DNA of 64,000 nucleotides, from assembly GCF_008704205.1 (NCBI RefSeq), contig NZ_VXLC01000025.1, forward strand, positions 62,001 to 126,000, written 5' to 3'. Made by a program: the position numbers and the translations under genes. Each line of letters opens with the position of its first letter. The stretch's first letter is position 1. This stretch comes from Nocardia colli. GTDB lineage: Bacteria > Actinomycetota > Actinomycetes > Mycobacteriales > Mycobacteriaceae. Below are positions 43,189 to 52,039 of this stretch, piece by piece. The notes under the pieces were generated by a model. It had not been told where the DNA came from, ran no database searches, and saw only the letters and a list, made by a program, of their open reading frames with translations.

Positions 43189-44145
43189 CTAGTGCTGCTG
43201 GCTCAGTTCGCGGGCCAGCAGGCGGTCGCGGCTTTCCTCGAACTTGGGAATCTTCACTCGCTCCAGAGTGTCGAGGAAGCCGGCCAGTCGCTCGCGTACT
43301 CGTTCGCCGCGGGCGGTGAAATCGTTGCGCTCGAAGATCTTCCATTGCCGGATCACCGGCCGGATCACTTCGTGCAGATGCTGGGGCAGGTCGTAGACGC
43401 CGTGTTTGGCCATCAGCACACCGTTGCGCCGGAAGTCGGGCATGCCCGCGCCCGGCATCTGGAAGTTCTCCACGATGTTGGCTATCGCCTCGATCGCCTG
43501 GTCGGGGACCAGATCCAGGGCCGCGCCGCACACCGTGCGGTAGAAGAGCATGTGCAGGTTCTCGTCGGCCGCGATGCGCTGCAACATCCGGTCGGCGATC
43601 GGGTCGGCGCAGACCCGGCCGGTGTTGCGGTGGGTGACCCGGGTGGCCAGTTCCTGGAAGCTCACGTAGGCGACCGAGTGCAGGAACCCGGCCGCGCCCT
43701 CGAGGTCGACCTTCGTCGGTGCGAAGCCGTTGGTCATATGGACCATACGCGCGGTCTCGAGCGCTACCGGATCGACGCCTCTGGTCACCACGAGGTAGTC
43801 GCGGATCACCGTGCTGTGCCGCATTTCCTCCGCGGTCCAGCGACCGACCCAGGTGCCCCACGCGCCGTCGCGGGAGAAGTTCTCGGAGATCTCCCGATGG
43901 TAGGAGGGCAGGTTGTCCTCGGTGAGCAGGTTGGTGATCATGGCCGCCTTGGCCACCTCGGTCAGCTTCGATTGTGCCGGCTCCCAAGCGATTCCGCCGA
44001 GGTCGGCGAAGTTGCGGCCCTGTTCCCACGGCACGTACTCGTGCGGCTGCCAGTCCTCGGTCCTGGACAGGTGCCGGTTCAGGCAGGTCGCCGCGACGTC
44101 TTCGAGTTCGGTGAGGACCTCGCGTTGGGTCAGATCACGCGTCAC
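43189..44145 (-). CDS. Acyl-ACP desaturase (DesA-type diiron protein)
   Basis: 318 residues. Diiron ligands typical of stromal-type acyl-ACP desaturases are visible: the Glu in LLTEDNLPSYH, EEMRH in WTAEEMRHSTVIRDYL, the Glu of YVSFQELATR and DENLH in IAADENLHMLFY. It inserts a double bond in an acyl chain carried on ACP using O2 and reduced ferredoxin, supplying unsaturated or mycolic-acid-precursor chains. GTG start; overlaps the RafH-like gene by 11 bases, so it is cotranscribed with a dormancy gene. Expression under low oxygen would be curious for an O2-dependent enzyme. Confidence 0.88.
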   Translation of the reverse strand: MTRDLTQREVLTELEDVAATCLNRHLSRTEDWQPHEYVPWEQGRNFADLGGIAWEPAQSKLTEVAKAAMITNLLTEDNLPSYHREISENFSRDGAWGTWVGRWTAEEMRHSTVIRDYLVVTRGVDPVALETARMVHMTNGFAPTKVDLEGAAGFLHSVAYVSFQELATRVTHRNTGRVCADPIADRMLQRIAADENLHMLFYRTVCGAALDLVPDQAIEAIANIVENFQMPGAGMPDFRRNGVLMAKHGVYDLPQHLHEVIRPVIRQWKIFERNDFTARGERVRERLAGFLDTLERVKIPKFEESRDRLLARELSQQH

Positions 44146-44935
44146 AGAGGTGTTCGCCTTTCTTGTCGATGAGTCTGATTCCGGTGACCTCGGCCGGGCC
44201 GATGAGGGTCAGATCGCCGTCGTAGCGGCGGAGCAGCAGTCGCCCGCGGTTGTCGGCCGGATGGGTGAAGAACAAGTGCGGCAGGCCGTATCGGCACAGG
44301 CGGGCGGCGGCCTCGTCGTCGGTCAGCACCAACGCTGGATGCGGATGCACGGTCAACGGCGTAGTCGGGACGGGTGGGCGGACTGTGTACTGGCGGGCCA
44401 GCCGCACCCCGAACGGACCGGCCCGGTAGATCACCGCGTCCTCCCCCGTCTCCGCGCAGGTGAAAAGGTTTGCGTCGTAATCCATCTCGTCCAGTACGCG
44501 CTGGGCTTCCCGAGGGTCACCGGTCAGTAGGGTGTACGACTTTCGCCGGGTGATCGGACGTCGCTCGGACACGTACGCCAACGGCGGCCGCGCCGGATCC
44601 GGCCAGGCCCGCGGCATCGCCCCGGCGGTGCAGCGGATGATCTGCCGCTCCAAGCGGTCGGCGACCAACACAGACACGAACCGGCCGGGTCCGGTGACCT
44701 GAACCCGCACCATGGCCAACCGGCACCGAACATTGATCTGCGCCAACACCTCCGACCCGCTGACCTCCGGATGCACCGACAAGCGCACCCGGGCCGACTC
44801 GTGAATCCGATGACTGTGCAGCACGTCGCCGACCTCGCGCCGCACCGCGGCCACGTCCTGCGGGTCAACCACCCCGTGCACCGCCACCCCGATGTCCGAA
44901 TAGCACCCGACCGGCCACAACTCCGTGGAAGTCAT
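44135..44935 (-). CDS. RafH-like ribosome hibernation factor (S30AE / double C-terminal domain)
   Basis: 266 residues. The N-terminal part (about 10-100) resembles an S30AE domain. Then come two copies of the S30AE C-terminal domain: RRKSYTLLTGDPREAQRVLDEMDYDANLFTCAETGEDAVIYRAGPFGVRLAR (about 130-180) and a more divergent DDEAAARLCRYGLPHLFFTHPADNRGRLLLRRYDGDLTLIGP. Mycobacterial RafH, a DevR-regulon hibernation factor, has this N + C + C architecture, and the devRS genes are two and three genes downstream. It should bind 70S ribosomes and stop translation in hypoxic dormancy. The ribosome binding site is weak. Confidence 0.82.
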   Translation of the reverse strand: MTSTELWPVGCYSDIGVAVHGVVDPQDVAAVRREVGDVLHSHRIHESARVRLSVHPEVSGSEVLAQINVRCRLAMVRVQVTGPGRFVSVLVADRLERQIIRCTAGAMPRAWPDPARPPLAYVSERRPITRRKSYTLLTGDPREAQRVLDEMDYDANLFTCAETGEDAVIYRAGPFGVRLARQYTVRPPVPTTPLTVHPHPALVLTDDEAAARLCRYGLPHLFFTHPADNRGRLLLRRYDGDLTLIGPAEVTGIRLIDKKGEHLCDA

Positions 44936-45021
44936 GCGACATCACCCTCTTCCAGCTGATTCGTCTCCTCGGTCAACCAAGGAACAGACCACCACCCACC
45001 CACTACCGCCGGACAGAGCCG

Positions 45022-45045
45022 AACGTCCCGTCCCCGAGGGACGTT
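45022..45045. promoter_or_regulatory. Inverted repeat AACGTCCC-N8-GGGACGTT
   Basis: Perfect 8-base arms built from two GGGAC half-sites facing away from each other. It lies 87 bases upstream of the rafH-like start. DevR half-sites are GGGAC, so this may be a DevR target with unusual spacing. Confidence 0.45.
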
Positions 45046-45210
45046 TCGACCTTTGCGAGCGGACCGCAGGGGCAGCGACATACGTTTCCCCGCAGAGGTT
45101 TTCGCCCGAGCCCGCATCGGAATCCAGGAAGTCGGTCCACCGCCCGGACGAGGCCGTTGATTCACTTCGAGGGCACGTGGCAGAAGAGTTGAGTCACGGC
45201 GCGAAGCGGA

Positions 45211-45220
45211 GTGTATACAC
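45211..45220. promoter_or_regulatory. Palindrome GTGTATACAC
   Basis: Perfect 10-base palindrome, 82 bases upstream of the rph start. It resembles GntR-family operators (GTnTAnAC); no cognate regulator is evident nearby. Confidence 0.3.
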
Positions 45221-45302
45221 GATTCCAGGTCCTCATGAGACGTCGGATTGTGGTCCATAATCGCTCGCTGTATGCCGAAACCACCAGGTGAGGAGTAGCG
45301 GG

Positions 45303-47894
45303 ATGGGGTTTGTGCTCGGCTTCGGTGAGATCGATCGGACGCAGGTGGCGATCGTGGGTGGTAAGGGGGCGAATCTCGGGGAGTTGTCGCGGGTCGACGG
45401 GGTCGAGGTGCCGGCGGGGTTCTGTGTGACGACGGAGGCGTTCGCGCGGGTTGTGGGGGCGGCGATCGAGGATCGGTTGGCGGAGTTGTCGCGGTTGGAG
45501 CCCGACGATCGGGCGGCGATCGGCGCGCTGAGTGCGCAGATCCGGCAAGCGGTCGAAGGGCTCGCCATGCCTGACGAGGTCGCGGGCGAGATCATCGACG
45601 CGCACGCTCGGCTGGGCGTGGAGGGTGCGTATGCGGTTCGATCGAGTGCGACCGCGGAGGATCTGCCTACCGCGTCCTTCGCGGGCCAGCAGGACACCTA
45701 TCTGAACATCGTGGGATCGGCGGCGATCCTCGAACACGTCAGCCGGTGCTGGGGTTCGCTGTTCACCGAGCGGGCCGTTACCTACCGTCTGCGAAACGGA
45801 TTCGACCACAAGGCGATTCAGATGGCGGTGGTCGTGCAGCGGATGGTGTTCCCGCGCGCCGCGGGCATTCTGGTCACCGCCGACCCGGTCACCTCCGACC
45901 GGACGGTCGTGTCCATCGACGCCGGCTTCGGCCTCGGCGAGGCCCTGGTTTCCGGCCTGGTGAACGCCGACGTCTACCAGGTGCGCGACGGCAGCATCAC
46001 CGGCAAGACGATCGCCACCAAGAAACTCGCCATCGAGCCGACCCCGACCGGCGGAACCGAGGTGCGGGAAATCGCCCCGGAACGCCGCAACGAACCGGTC
46101 CTCACCGATGCCGAAGTGCTGCGCCTCGCCCAACTCGGCCGTCACATCGAAGCCCATTTCGGCAGCCCGCAGGACATCGAATGGTGCCTCGACGGCGACG
46201 CGATCCGTATCGTGCAGAGCAGGCCGATCACCACGCTGTTCCCGATTCCCGTTGCCGCGGACGAGGAGAACCACGTCTACGTGTCGGTCGGCCATCAGCA
46301 GATGATGACCGACGCGATGAAGCCGCTGGGAATCTCGCTGTGGCAGATGACGAGTCGCGCGCCCATGCGGGACGCGGGCGGCCGGTTGTTCGTGGATGTC
46401 ACCAAGGCGCTGTCGTCGCCGAAAACCAGCGCGGGCGTGGCCGCGGCGCTCGGCAAGTCCGATCCCCTCATGGGGGACGCGCTACAGACCGTGATCGATC
46501 GCGGCTTCGTTCATCAAGTGCCGGAACCGGTTTCCGCAGCCACGCCTCCGCCTGCGCCCGCACCGATCGAGACAGATCCCGGCATCGTCACCGAGTTGAT
46601 CGAGGCAAGCGAGGCCTCCTACGCCGCCTTGACTCGCGATATCGAGGCCGTATCCGGACCCGATCTGATCGATTTCATCAAGGCCGACATCCCGGAGTTG
46701 CAGCGAGTACTGTTCACCCCGTTGGGTTTACAGGTGATCAATGCTGGGATGGACGCCTCGTTCTGGCTCAACGATCAGCTACAGGAATGGCTGGGCGAGA
46801 AGAACGCCGCCGACGCGCTCACCCAGTCGGTCCCCGGGAACGTGACCTCGGAGATGGGCCTGGCCCTGCTGGACGTCGCCGACGTGATCCGCCCGCATCC
46901 GGAGGTGGTGGCCTTCCTGCAACAGGTCGAGCAGGCGGGGAACGACGACTTCTTGAACGAGCTGGCGGAATACCAAGGCGGCCAAGAGGTCCGGGCCGCG
47001 ATCGTGGACTTCCTGGACAAGTACGGCATGCGCTGCGCCGGCGAGATCGATATCACCAGGCCACGCTGGACCGAAAGCCCCGCCACCCTCGTGCCGACAA
47101 TCCTCGGCAATATCAAGAACTTCGGACCCGGCGCGGGCAGGCAGCGCTTCGAAGACGGTCTGCGCGACGCCGAGCAGACGACACGCACACTCCTGCAACG
47201 CTTGCGCGCCCTGCCGGACGGCGAGCAAAAGGCCGAGGAGACCGAGCGGATGATCGACCGCGTCCGCACGTTCTCCGGATATCGGGAGTACCCGAAGTAC
47301 CGGATGGTCAGCCGCTACTTCGTCTACAAGCAGGCACTGCTGCGCGAGGCCGAAAGCCTGGTGGCGGCAGGCGTTCTGCGCGAACCCGAAGACATCTTCT
47401 ACCTGAAGTTCGACGAACTCAGCGAGGTGGTCCGAACACGCAGCGCCAGTGCGGAACTCATCGACGAACGCAAGGAAGCGTTCCGCACGTACCAAACGCT
47501 CACCGCACCGCGCGTGCTCACCTCCGACGGCGAGACCCTCACCGGTGCGTACCGCCGCGAAGACCTGCCCGCGGGCGCGCTGCCCGGAATGGCGGTGTCC
47601 GCCGGGACGATCGAGGGCCGCGCCCGCGTCGTATCCGACATCGCGGAGGCCGATCTCGAAGCGGGCGACATCCTCGTCACCGCCTACACCGATCCGAGCT
47701 GGACCCCGCTGTTCGTCGCGATCGCGGGCCTGGTGACCGAGGTCGGCGGCCTGATGACGCACGGCGCGGTGATCGCCCGCGAGTACGGGCTGCCCGCCGT
47801 CGTCGGCGTCGAGCACGCCACCGAGCTGATCCGCGACGGGCAGCGCATCCGGGTGAACGGCACGGACGGATACGTCGAGATCCTGTCGGAGTGA
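45303..47894 (+). CDS. rph: Rifampin phosphotransferase (rifamycin-inactivating)
   Basis: 863 residues, the length of RPH. An N-terminal ATP-grasp domain (GGKGANLGELSRVDGVEVPAGFCVTTEAF, AVRSSATAEDLPTASFAGQQDTYLN, DIEWCLDGDAIRIVQSRPITTLF) is followed by a large alpha-helical rifamycin-binding region (about 325-750) and a C-terminal swivelling PEP-utiliser domain with the catalytic histidine in GGLMTHGAVIAREYGLPAVVGV (about His820). RPH transfers phosphate from ATP to the C21 hydroxyl of rifamycins. The architecture separates it from true PEP synthase, which has a C-terminal TIM barrel missing here. Start: GAGGAG seven bases before the ATG. Divergent from the dormancy operon. Confidence 0.88.
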   Translation: MGFVLGFGEIDRTQVAIVGGKGANLGELSRVDGVEVPAGFCVTTEAFARVVGAAIEDRLAELSRLEPDDRAAIGALSAQIRQAVEGLAMPDEVAGEIIDAHARLGVEGAYAVRSSATAEDLPTASFAGQQDTYLNIVGSAAILEHVSRCWGSLFTERAVTYRLRNGFDHKAIQMAVVVQRMVFPRAAGILVTADPVTSDRTVVSIDAGFGLGEALVSGLVNADVYQVRDGSITGKTIATKKLAIEPTPTGGTEVREIAPERRNEPVLTDAEVLRLAQLGRHIEAHFGSPQDIEWCLDGDAIRIVQSRPITTLFPIPVAADEENHVYVSVGHQQMMTDAMKPLGISLWQMTSRAPMRDAGGRLFVDVTKALSSPKTSAGVAAALGKSDPLMGDALQTVIDRGFVHQVPEPVSAATPPPAPAPIETDPGIVTELIEASEASYAALTRDIEAVSGPDLIDFIKADIPELQRVLFTPLGLQVINAGMDASFWLNDQLQEWLGEKNAADALTQSVPGNVTSEMGLALLDVADVIRPHPEVVAFLQQVEQAGNDDFLNELAEYQGGQEVRAAIVDFLDKYGMRCAGEIDITRPRWTESPATLVPTILGNIKNFGPGAGRQRFEDGLRDAEQTTRTLLQRLRALPDGEQKAEETERMIDRVRTFSGYREYPKYRMVSRYFVYKQALLREAESLVAAGVLREPEDIFYLKFDELSEVVRTRSASAELIDERKEAFRTYQTLTAPRVLTSDGETLTGAYRREDLPAGALPGMAVSAGTIEGRARVVSDIAEADLEAGDILVTAYTDPSWTPLFVAIAGLVTEVGGLMTHGAVIAREYGLPAVVGVEHATELIRDGQRIRVNGTDGYVEILSE

Positions 47895-47898
47895 AAGA

Positions 47899-50800
47899 TC
47901 AGGACAGGTCGGCGTATTCGTCGGCGCCGAAGCTGAGCCGGATGTCGTGATCGACCTGGTTGCCGGTGATGGTCACCTGGCCCGTCACCAGCGGGTACCC
48001 GCGAGCGACGACGGTGTACTCGCCCTCGGGCAGGTCGGCGACGGTGTAGCGGCCGTCCGCGTCGGTGTGGGTGGTGCCGACGGGCGCGCCGGACCAGTCG
48101 ACCACGGTGATCCGGGCGTTGTGCACCGGCCGGCCGTCGGCGCGCACCGTGCCCCACAGCATCGCCATCGGCGCCAGCTCGACGTCGAACCGGAAGCGAC
48201 CGCCGTCCGGAACGGTCAATGTCGTTGCGGTAGGCCGCATTCGGGCAGCCACCGCGACCAAGGTATAGGTCCCGGCCAGCACGCCCTTGCAGGCGTACGC
48301 GCCGTCCGACGACGTCACCGCGGCCCCGACCACCGCACCGCGCAGGTCGGTGACGGTGACCGAGGCACCGGCCACCGGCTCGCGGGCCGCGGTGCGCACC
48401 ACCCCCGACAACTCGCCGGAGCCGTCCAGCGTGATGTCGACGTGCTGCGCGCCGTCGACGGCGAGGACCTGTACCGCGGCCGGTTGATGCCCGCTCGCCG
48501 AGACGATCAGGACGTAGTTTCCCGACGCGGGCGGCTCGATGACGTAACTGCCGCCGCTGTCCCCGGTCGCACGCGAAACCTGGTGTCCGCGTTGGTCGAT
48601 CAGAGTCAGTACCGCGTCGGGCACCGGCTGCCCGCTGTCCCGGCGGATGCTGCCGCCGATCGTCCGGCCACTCGCCACCGCGGCCGGCACATCCTGTTGC
48701 ACCCCATTGCCGTTCAGGTGGGCGAGGATCGGTTCCGGTTCGGCGACAACCGGTTCGGGCTGCCGCAGCTCACGCAGCTTCGCGCCCTCGACATCGATGT
48801 CCGGCAGAATCCGGTCGAGCCACTTCGGCATCCACCATGCCCCCTTGCCCATGATCACCAGCAGCGCCGGGACCAGCACCATGCGCACCACGAAGGCGTC
48901 GATGGCGACACCGCAGGCCAGTGCGAAACCCATGGACTTGGCGGTGACGTCCTGTTCGAGCAGGAAGGAGCCGAACACCGAGATCATGATGATCGCCGCC
49001 GAGGTGACCACCCGCGCGCCATGGTGATAGCCGGAGATCATCGCGTCGGTCGGCGACTTGCCGTGCACGTATTCCTCGCGCATGCGGGTCACCAGGAACA
49101 CCTGGTAGTCCATGGCGAGCCCGAATACCAAGCCGATCAACATGATCGGTAGGAAGCTGACGATGGGCTGCGGATCGGCGATCAGGCCGAAGGTGCCCTC
49201 CTGGAAGATCAGCACGGTCGCGCCGAACGTCGCCGCCATGGAGAGCAGGAAGCCGAGCGCCGCGGTGAACGGGACCAGGATGGACCGGAACACCAGGATC
49301 AGCAGGACGAACGCCGCGCCGGCCACGATCGCCAGGTACGGGACGATCTTGCCGAGCAGGACGTGGTCCATGTCGGCGTAGATGGCGGTGGTGCCGGTGA
49401 TGCCGTATTCGATCCCGTATCGCTCGGTCAGTTCCGCCTCGGCGGCACGGGCGTCGCGCACGAGATCCTTGGTGGCCTGGTTGTTCGGCCCCGATCTCGG
49501 GACGCCGTTGAGCATGACGCCGAGCTTGTTCGAGCTGAATTGCGGTGTGGTGACGTAATCCATCTCCGGGAACGCGGCCAGCCGATCGCGCAGCGCGGTG
49601 ACCGCGGCCTCGCGTTCGCCTTCCGGCACGCGCTCCAGATCGGCGGCGACGGTAAGGATGCCGTTGCGGCCTTCACCGAAGCCCGCGGTCCGGATGTCGT
49701 AGGCCTGCCGGACCGTGGATTCGGTCGGAAAGCTGTCCTCGCCAGGCAGACCCAGTTGCAGGTTCAGCGCCGGCGTCGCCAGCACGGCCAGCGCCGCCAC
49801 GGCCATGACCAGCGCGATCCACGGTCGCTTGCCGATCAGCCGGGCCACCCGCATGCCGTTGGTGACGGAGGTGTCGTCCTCCGGGTCGTGCCGGGCGACC
49901 AGCGGCAGCTTCGGCTTGAACAGGAAACGGCCGAACGCGCCGAGCAGCGCAGGCATCAGGGTGATCGCGGTGATCACCGCGAACATCGCCGCGACCGCGC
50001 CGCCCAGGCCCATGAACGTCAGGAAGTTCACGCCGACGATGCTCAACGCACTCAGGGCGACGATGACGGTGAGGCCCGCGAACACCACCGCGGATCCGGC
50101 GGTGCCGACCGAAATACCCGCGGCCTCTTCGGGACTCGCCGCTACCCGCAGTTCGTGTTTGTATCGGGAGACGATGAACAACGCGTAGTCGATGGACAAC
50201 GCGATGCCGATCATCGACGCCAGGAACGTCGTGAAGCTCGGCACCTCGATGATCGAGGTGCTCAGCGAGATCACCATCATCGCGGCGCCCAGCCCGACGA
50301 TGGCAGTGATGATCGGCACGAAGGCGGCGACGATGGCGCCGAAGGCGATCACCATGACCACCAATGCCACGCTCATGCCGATCATTTCGGCGTGCCCGCT
50401 CGGCTGTTCCTGCTTCTGCTCGATCGCGCCGCCGACCTCTACGGTCAGTCCTTGGGCGCGGGCCGGCGCGGCCACGTCGTAGGCGGCGCGGCGCTCTTCG
50501 TCGGTGATGTCCATCGCCGAGGCGATGTCGAACGGCACCGAGAGCACGGCGACGGTCGCCGGGGCGTCCTTGCTCAGCACATTGAGCGGCGCGCCAGAGC
50601 ATTTCGACGGGTCCGCGTCGGTCAGGCAGCCCATCGTCTTGGTCAGTTCGACCGGGTTCTTCAGTGCCGCGGCTTCTTTTTCGGAGACGAGCTTGCGCTT
50701 GCCGTCCTCGACCGTGAGCGTCTTCAGGTCGGCGATCAGCGCGTCGACGGCGTCGCTGTTGCGTTTGTCGGTCAGCTTCGTGCCGTCGGGTGCCTTGATC

Positions 50801-51039
50801 ACGTAGGCGCCGCTGACGGCATCGATACCGAACTGATCGGACATGCCCGGGAACTGCTTGTCCAGGATCTGGGTGGCACGTTCCGACGGCAGCGACGGCA
50901 TGCTGAACTCGTCGCTCATCGGCTTGCTCAGCAGGCCGCCCGCGGTGCCGAGTACACCGAGGAAGACAAGCCACAGCGGCAGCACGATCCACTTGCGGCG
51001 GAACGCGAATTTGCCCCAGCGATAGAGGAATACGGACAC
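47899..51039 (-). CDS. MMPL/RND transporter with three C-terminal carboxypeptidase-regulatory-like repeats
   Basis: 1046 residues. Two RND halves: a first helix (WIVLPLWLVFLGVLGTAGGLL), a large outer loop to about residue 215, five helices with SLSTSIIEVPSFTTFLASMIGIALSIDYALFIVSRYKHEL, then a second half with VSFLPIMLIGLVFGLAMDYQVFLVTRMREEYVHG, giving 12 helices. After about residue 770 come three Ig-like CarboxypepD_reg repeats (IGGSIRRDSGQPVPDAVLTLID..., LSGVVRTAAREPVAGASVTVTD..., LWGTVRADGRPVHNARITVVD...), each ending in a GxYxIxxLPxGxYTV strand. Probably exports a lipid or drug. The GTG at 51039 has AGGAG nine bases upstream. Confidence 0.88.
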   Translation of the reverse strand: MSVFLYRWGKFAFRRKWIVLPLWLVFLGVLGTAGGLLSKPMSDEFSMPSLPSERATQILDKQFPGMSDQFGIDAVSGAYVIKAPDGTKLTDKRNSDAVDALIADLKTLTVEDGKRKLVSEKEAAALKNPVELTKTMGCLTDADPSKCSGAPLNVLSKDAPATVAVLSVPFDIASAMDITDEERRAAYDVAAPARAQGLTVEVGGAIEQKQEQPSGHAEMIGMSVALVVMVIAFGAIVAAFVPIITAIVGLGAAMMVISLSTSIIEVPSFTTFLASMIGIALSIDYALFIVSRYKHELRVAASPEEAAGISVGTAGSAVVFAGLTVIVALSALSIVGVNFLTFMGLGGAVAAMFAVITAITLMPALLGAFGRFLFKPKLPLVARHDPEDDTSVTNGMRVARLIGKRPWIALVMAVAALAVLATPALNLQLGLPGEDSFPTESTVRQAYDIRTAGFGEGRNGILTVAADLERVPEGEREAAVTALRDRLAAFPEMDYVTTPQFSSNKLGVMLNGVPRSGPNNQATKDLVRDARAAEAELTERYGIEYGITGTTAIYADMDHVLLGKIVPYLAIVAGAAFVLLILVFRSILVPFTAALGFLLSMAATFGATVLIFQEGTFGLIADPQPIVSFLPIMLIGLVFGLAMDYQVFLVTRMREEYVHGKSPTDAMISGYHHGARVVTSAAIIMISVFGSFLLEQDVTAKSMGFALACGVAIDAFVVRMVLVPALLVIMGKGAWWMPKWLDRILPDIDVEGAKLRELRQPEPVVAEPEPILAHLNGNGVQQDVPAAVASGRTIGGSIRRDSGQPVPDAVLTLIDQRGHQVSRATGDSGGSYVIEPPASGNYVLIVSASGHQPAAVQVLAVDGAQHVDITLDGSGELSGVVRTAAREPVAGASVTVTDLRGAVVGAAVTSSDGAYACKGVLAGTYTLVAVAARMRPTATTLTVPDGGRFRFDVELAPMAMLWGTVRADGRPVHNARITVVDWSGAPVGTTHTDADGRYTVADLPEGEYTVVARGYPLVTGQVTITGNQVDHDIRLSFGADEYADLS

Positions 51040-51145
51040 GACTAGGTTCTCCTGGAGGTAACCGGATAGTGCTGAGTTCAGGGCCCGTACAGCACCTTCG
51101 CGGCCCACCTTGCCTGCGAACACTCCCCCGGACGGCCGTTATCTA

Positions 51146-51161
51146 CCTACCGCACGGTAGG
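51146..51161. promoter_or_regulatory. Palindrome CCTACCG-CA-CGGTAGG upstream of the MMPL gene
   Basis: Perfect 7-base arms, 107 bases upstream of the MMPL start. A further half-site (CTACCGCACG) lies near 51218. TetR-type operators that control exporters often look like this. Confidence 0.5.
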
Positions 51162-51298
51162 GATCGAAACGCAAGATAAGGCCGTAAACGGAGGATCAAC
51201 CTCTAGTTTCGAGACACTACCGCACGCCGAATCGGCACCACGCCCGGGCCGAAGATATTGCGTATGCCGTTGCGGGACACGGTGCATAGGATCGCCGC

Positions 51299-52039
51299 AT
51301 GGGGACACGGCTCGTTCAAGTCAATATCAAGGCCCGCGACGACGCGGCGCTCGGCCGATTCTGGGCGGACGCGCTCGGCTGGGGCCTGTCCAGCGAGGGA
51401 CCCGGCGTGACCAACGTCGAACCCCCGGGTCGCACCTGGCCGGACCCCACCGCGCTCTACATCGACGTCGTCACCGTCCCGGACCCTGAAACCGTGAAGT
51501 ACCGGGTGCATCTCGATCTCGCCACCACCTCCGCGGCGCATCAGGCGGAATTGGTCGCGCACCTGCAAGAGCTCGGTGCGACGCCGGCCGACGTGGGCCA
51601 GGGCGACGTCCCGTGGACGGTGCTGGCCGACCCCGAGGGCAACGTCTTCTGCGTCCTGGAACCCCGCCCGGTCTACCTCGACACCGGACCGATCGCCGCC
51701 GTAGTGGTCGACTGCGCGGATCCCCGCGCCATGGCCCGATTCTGGGGTTCGGCGACAGACTGGACCGTGCACGAGGTCGACGACGATCACGCAACATTAC
51801 GTTCGGCCAAGGGCGTCGGCCCCTACCTCGAGTTCCTCCGCACACCCGACCTGAGATCGATCCGCACCCGCGTCCACCTCGACCTCCTTCCCTACGCCGG
51901 CGATGACGCCGCGGCCGAGGTAGCTCGACTGAAGACGCTGGGCGCCAAAGAAACCGACATCGGCCAGGGCGACGTGCCATGGACGGTCCTGTCCGACCCG
52001 GAAGGCAACGAGTTCTGCGTCCTCGCGCCTGGACGCTGA
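51299..52039 (+). CDS. Two-domain VOC (glyoxalase-like) protein
   Basis: 246 residues made of two similar halves, each a glyoxalase-like domain ending in the same pattern: IGQGDVPWTVLSDPEGNEFCVL (second) and VGQGDVPWTVLADPEGNVFCVL (first). The two halves arose by duplication. The family is large, includes resistance and ring-modifying proteins, and mostly lacks known function. The ATG at 51299 has no clear ribosome binding site. It is divergent from the MMPL gene across 259 bases. Confidence 0.85.
   Translation: MGTRLVQVNIKARDDAALGRFWADALGWGLSSEGPGVTNVEPPGRTWPDPTALYIDVVTVPDPETVKYRVHLDLATTSAAHQAELVAHLQELGATPADVGQGDVPWTVLADPEGNVFCVLEPRPVYLDTGPIAAVVVDCADPRAMARFWGSATDWTVHEVDDDHATLRSAKGVGPYLEFLRTPDLRSIRTRVHLDLLPYAGDDAAAEVARLKTLGAKETDIGQGDVPWTVLSDPEGNEFCVLAPGR

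Larger units (their letters stand above)
44936..45302. other. Divergent intergenic region between rafH-like gene and rph
   Basis: About 367 bases without a convincing gene; open frames on both strands lack codon bias. It holds the inverted repeat at 45022-45045 and the 10-base palindrome at 45211-45220. A 10/14 match to the DevR core (GGGAC, then CTC) reads leftward at 45016-45029. I looked for the inverted repeat often found before rifamycin-inducible genes and did not find it. Confidence 0.6.

Noticed and set aside
44925..45260. Two opposite open frames of about 110 codons between rafH-like gene and rph
   Set aside because: No codon bias, no ribosome binding site, no recognisable sequence; the interval is better read as a divergent promoter region.
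45046..45302. Rifamycin-associated element expected before rph
   Set aside because: I looked for the GC-rich inverted repeat known before rifamycin-inducible genes and saw none.
45303..47894. Phosphoenolpyruvate synthase
   Set aside because: ATP-grasp and PEP-utiliser parts are shared, but the C-terminal PEP-binding barrel is missing and the His domain is at the very end, as in rifampin phosphotransferase.
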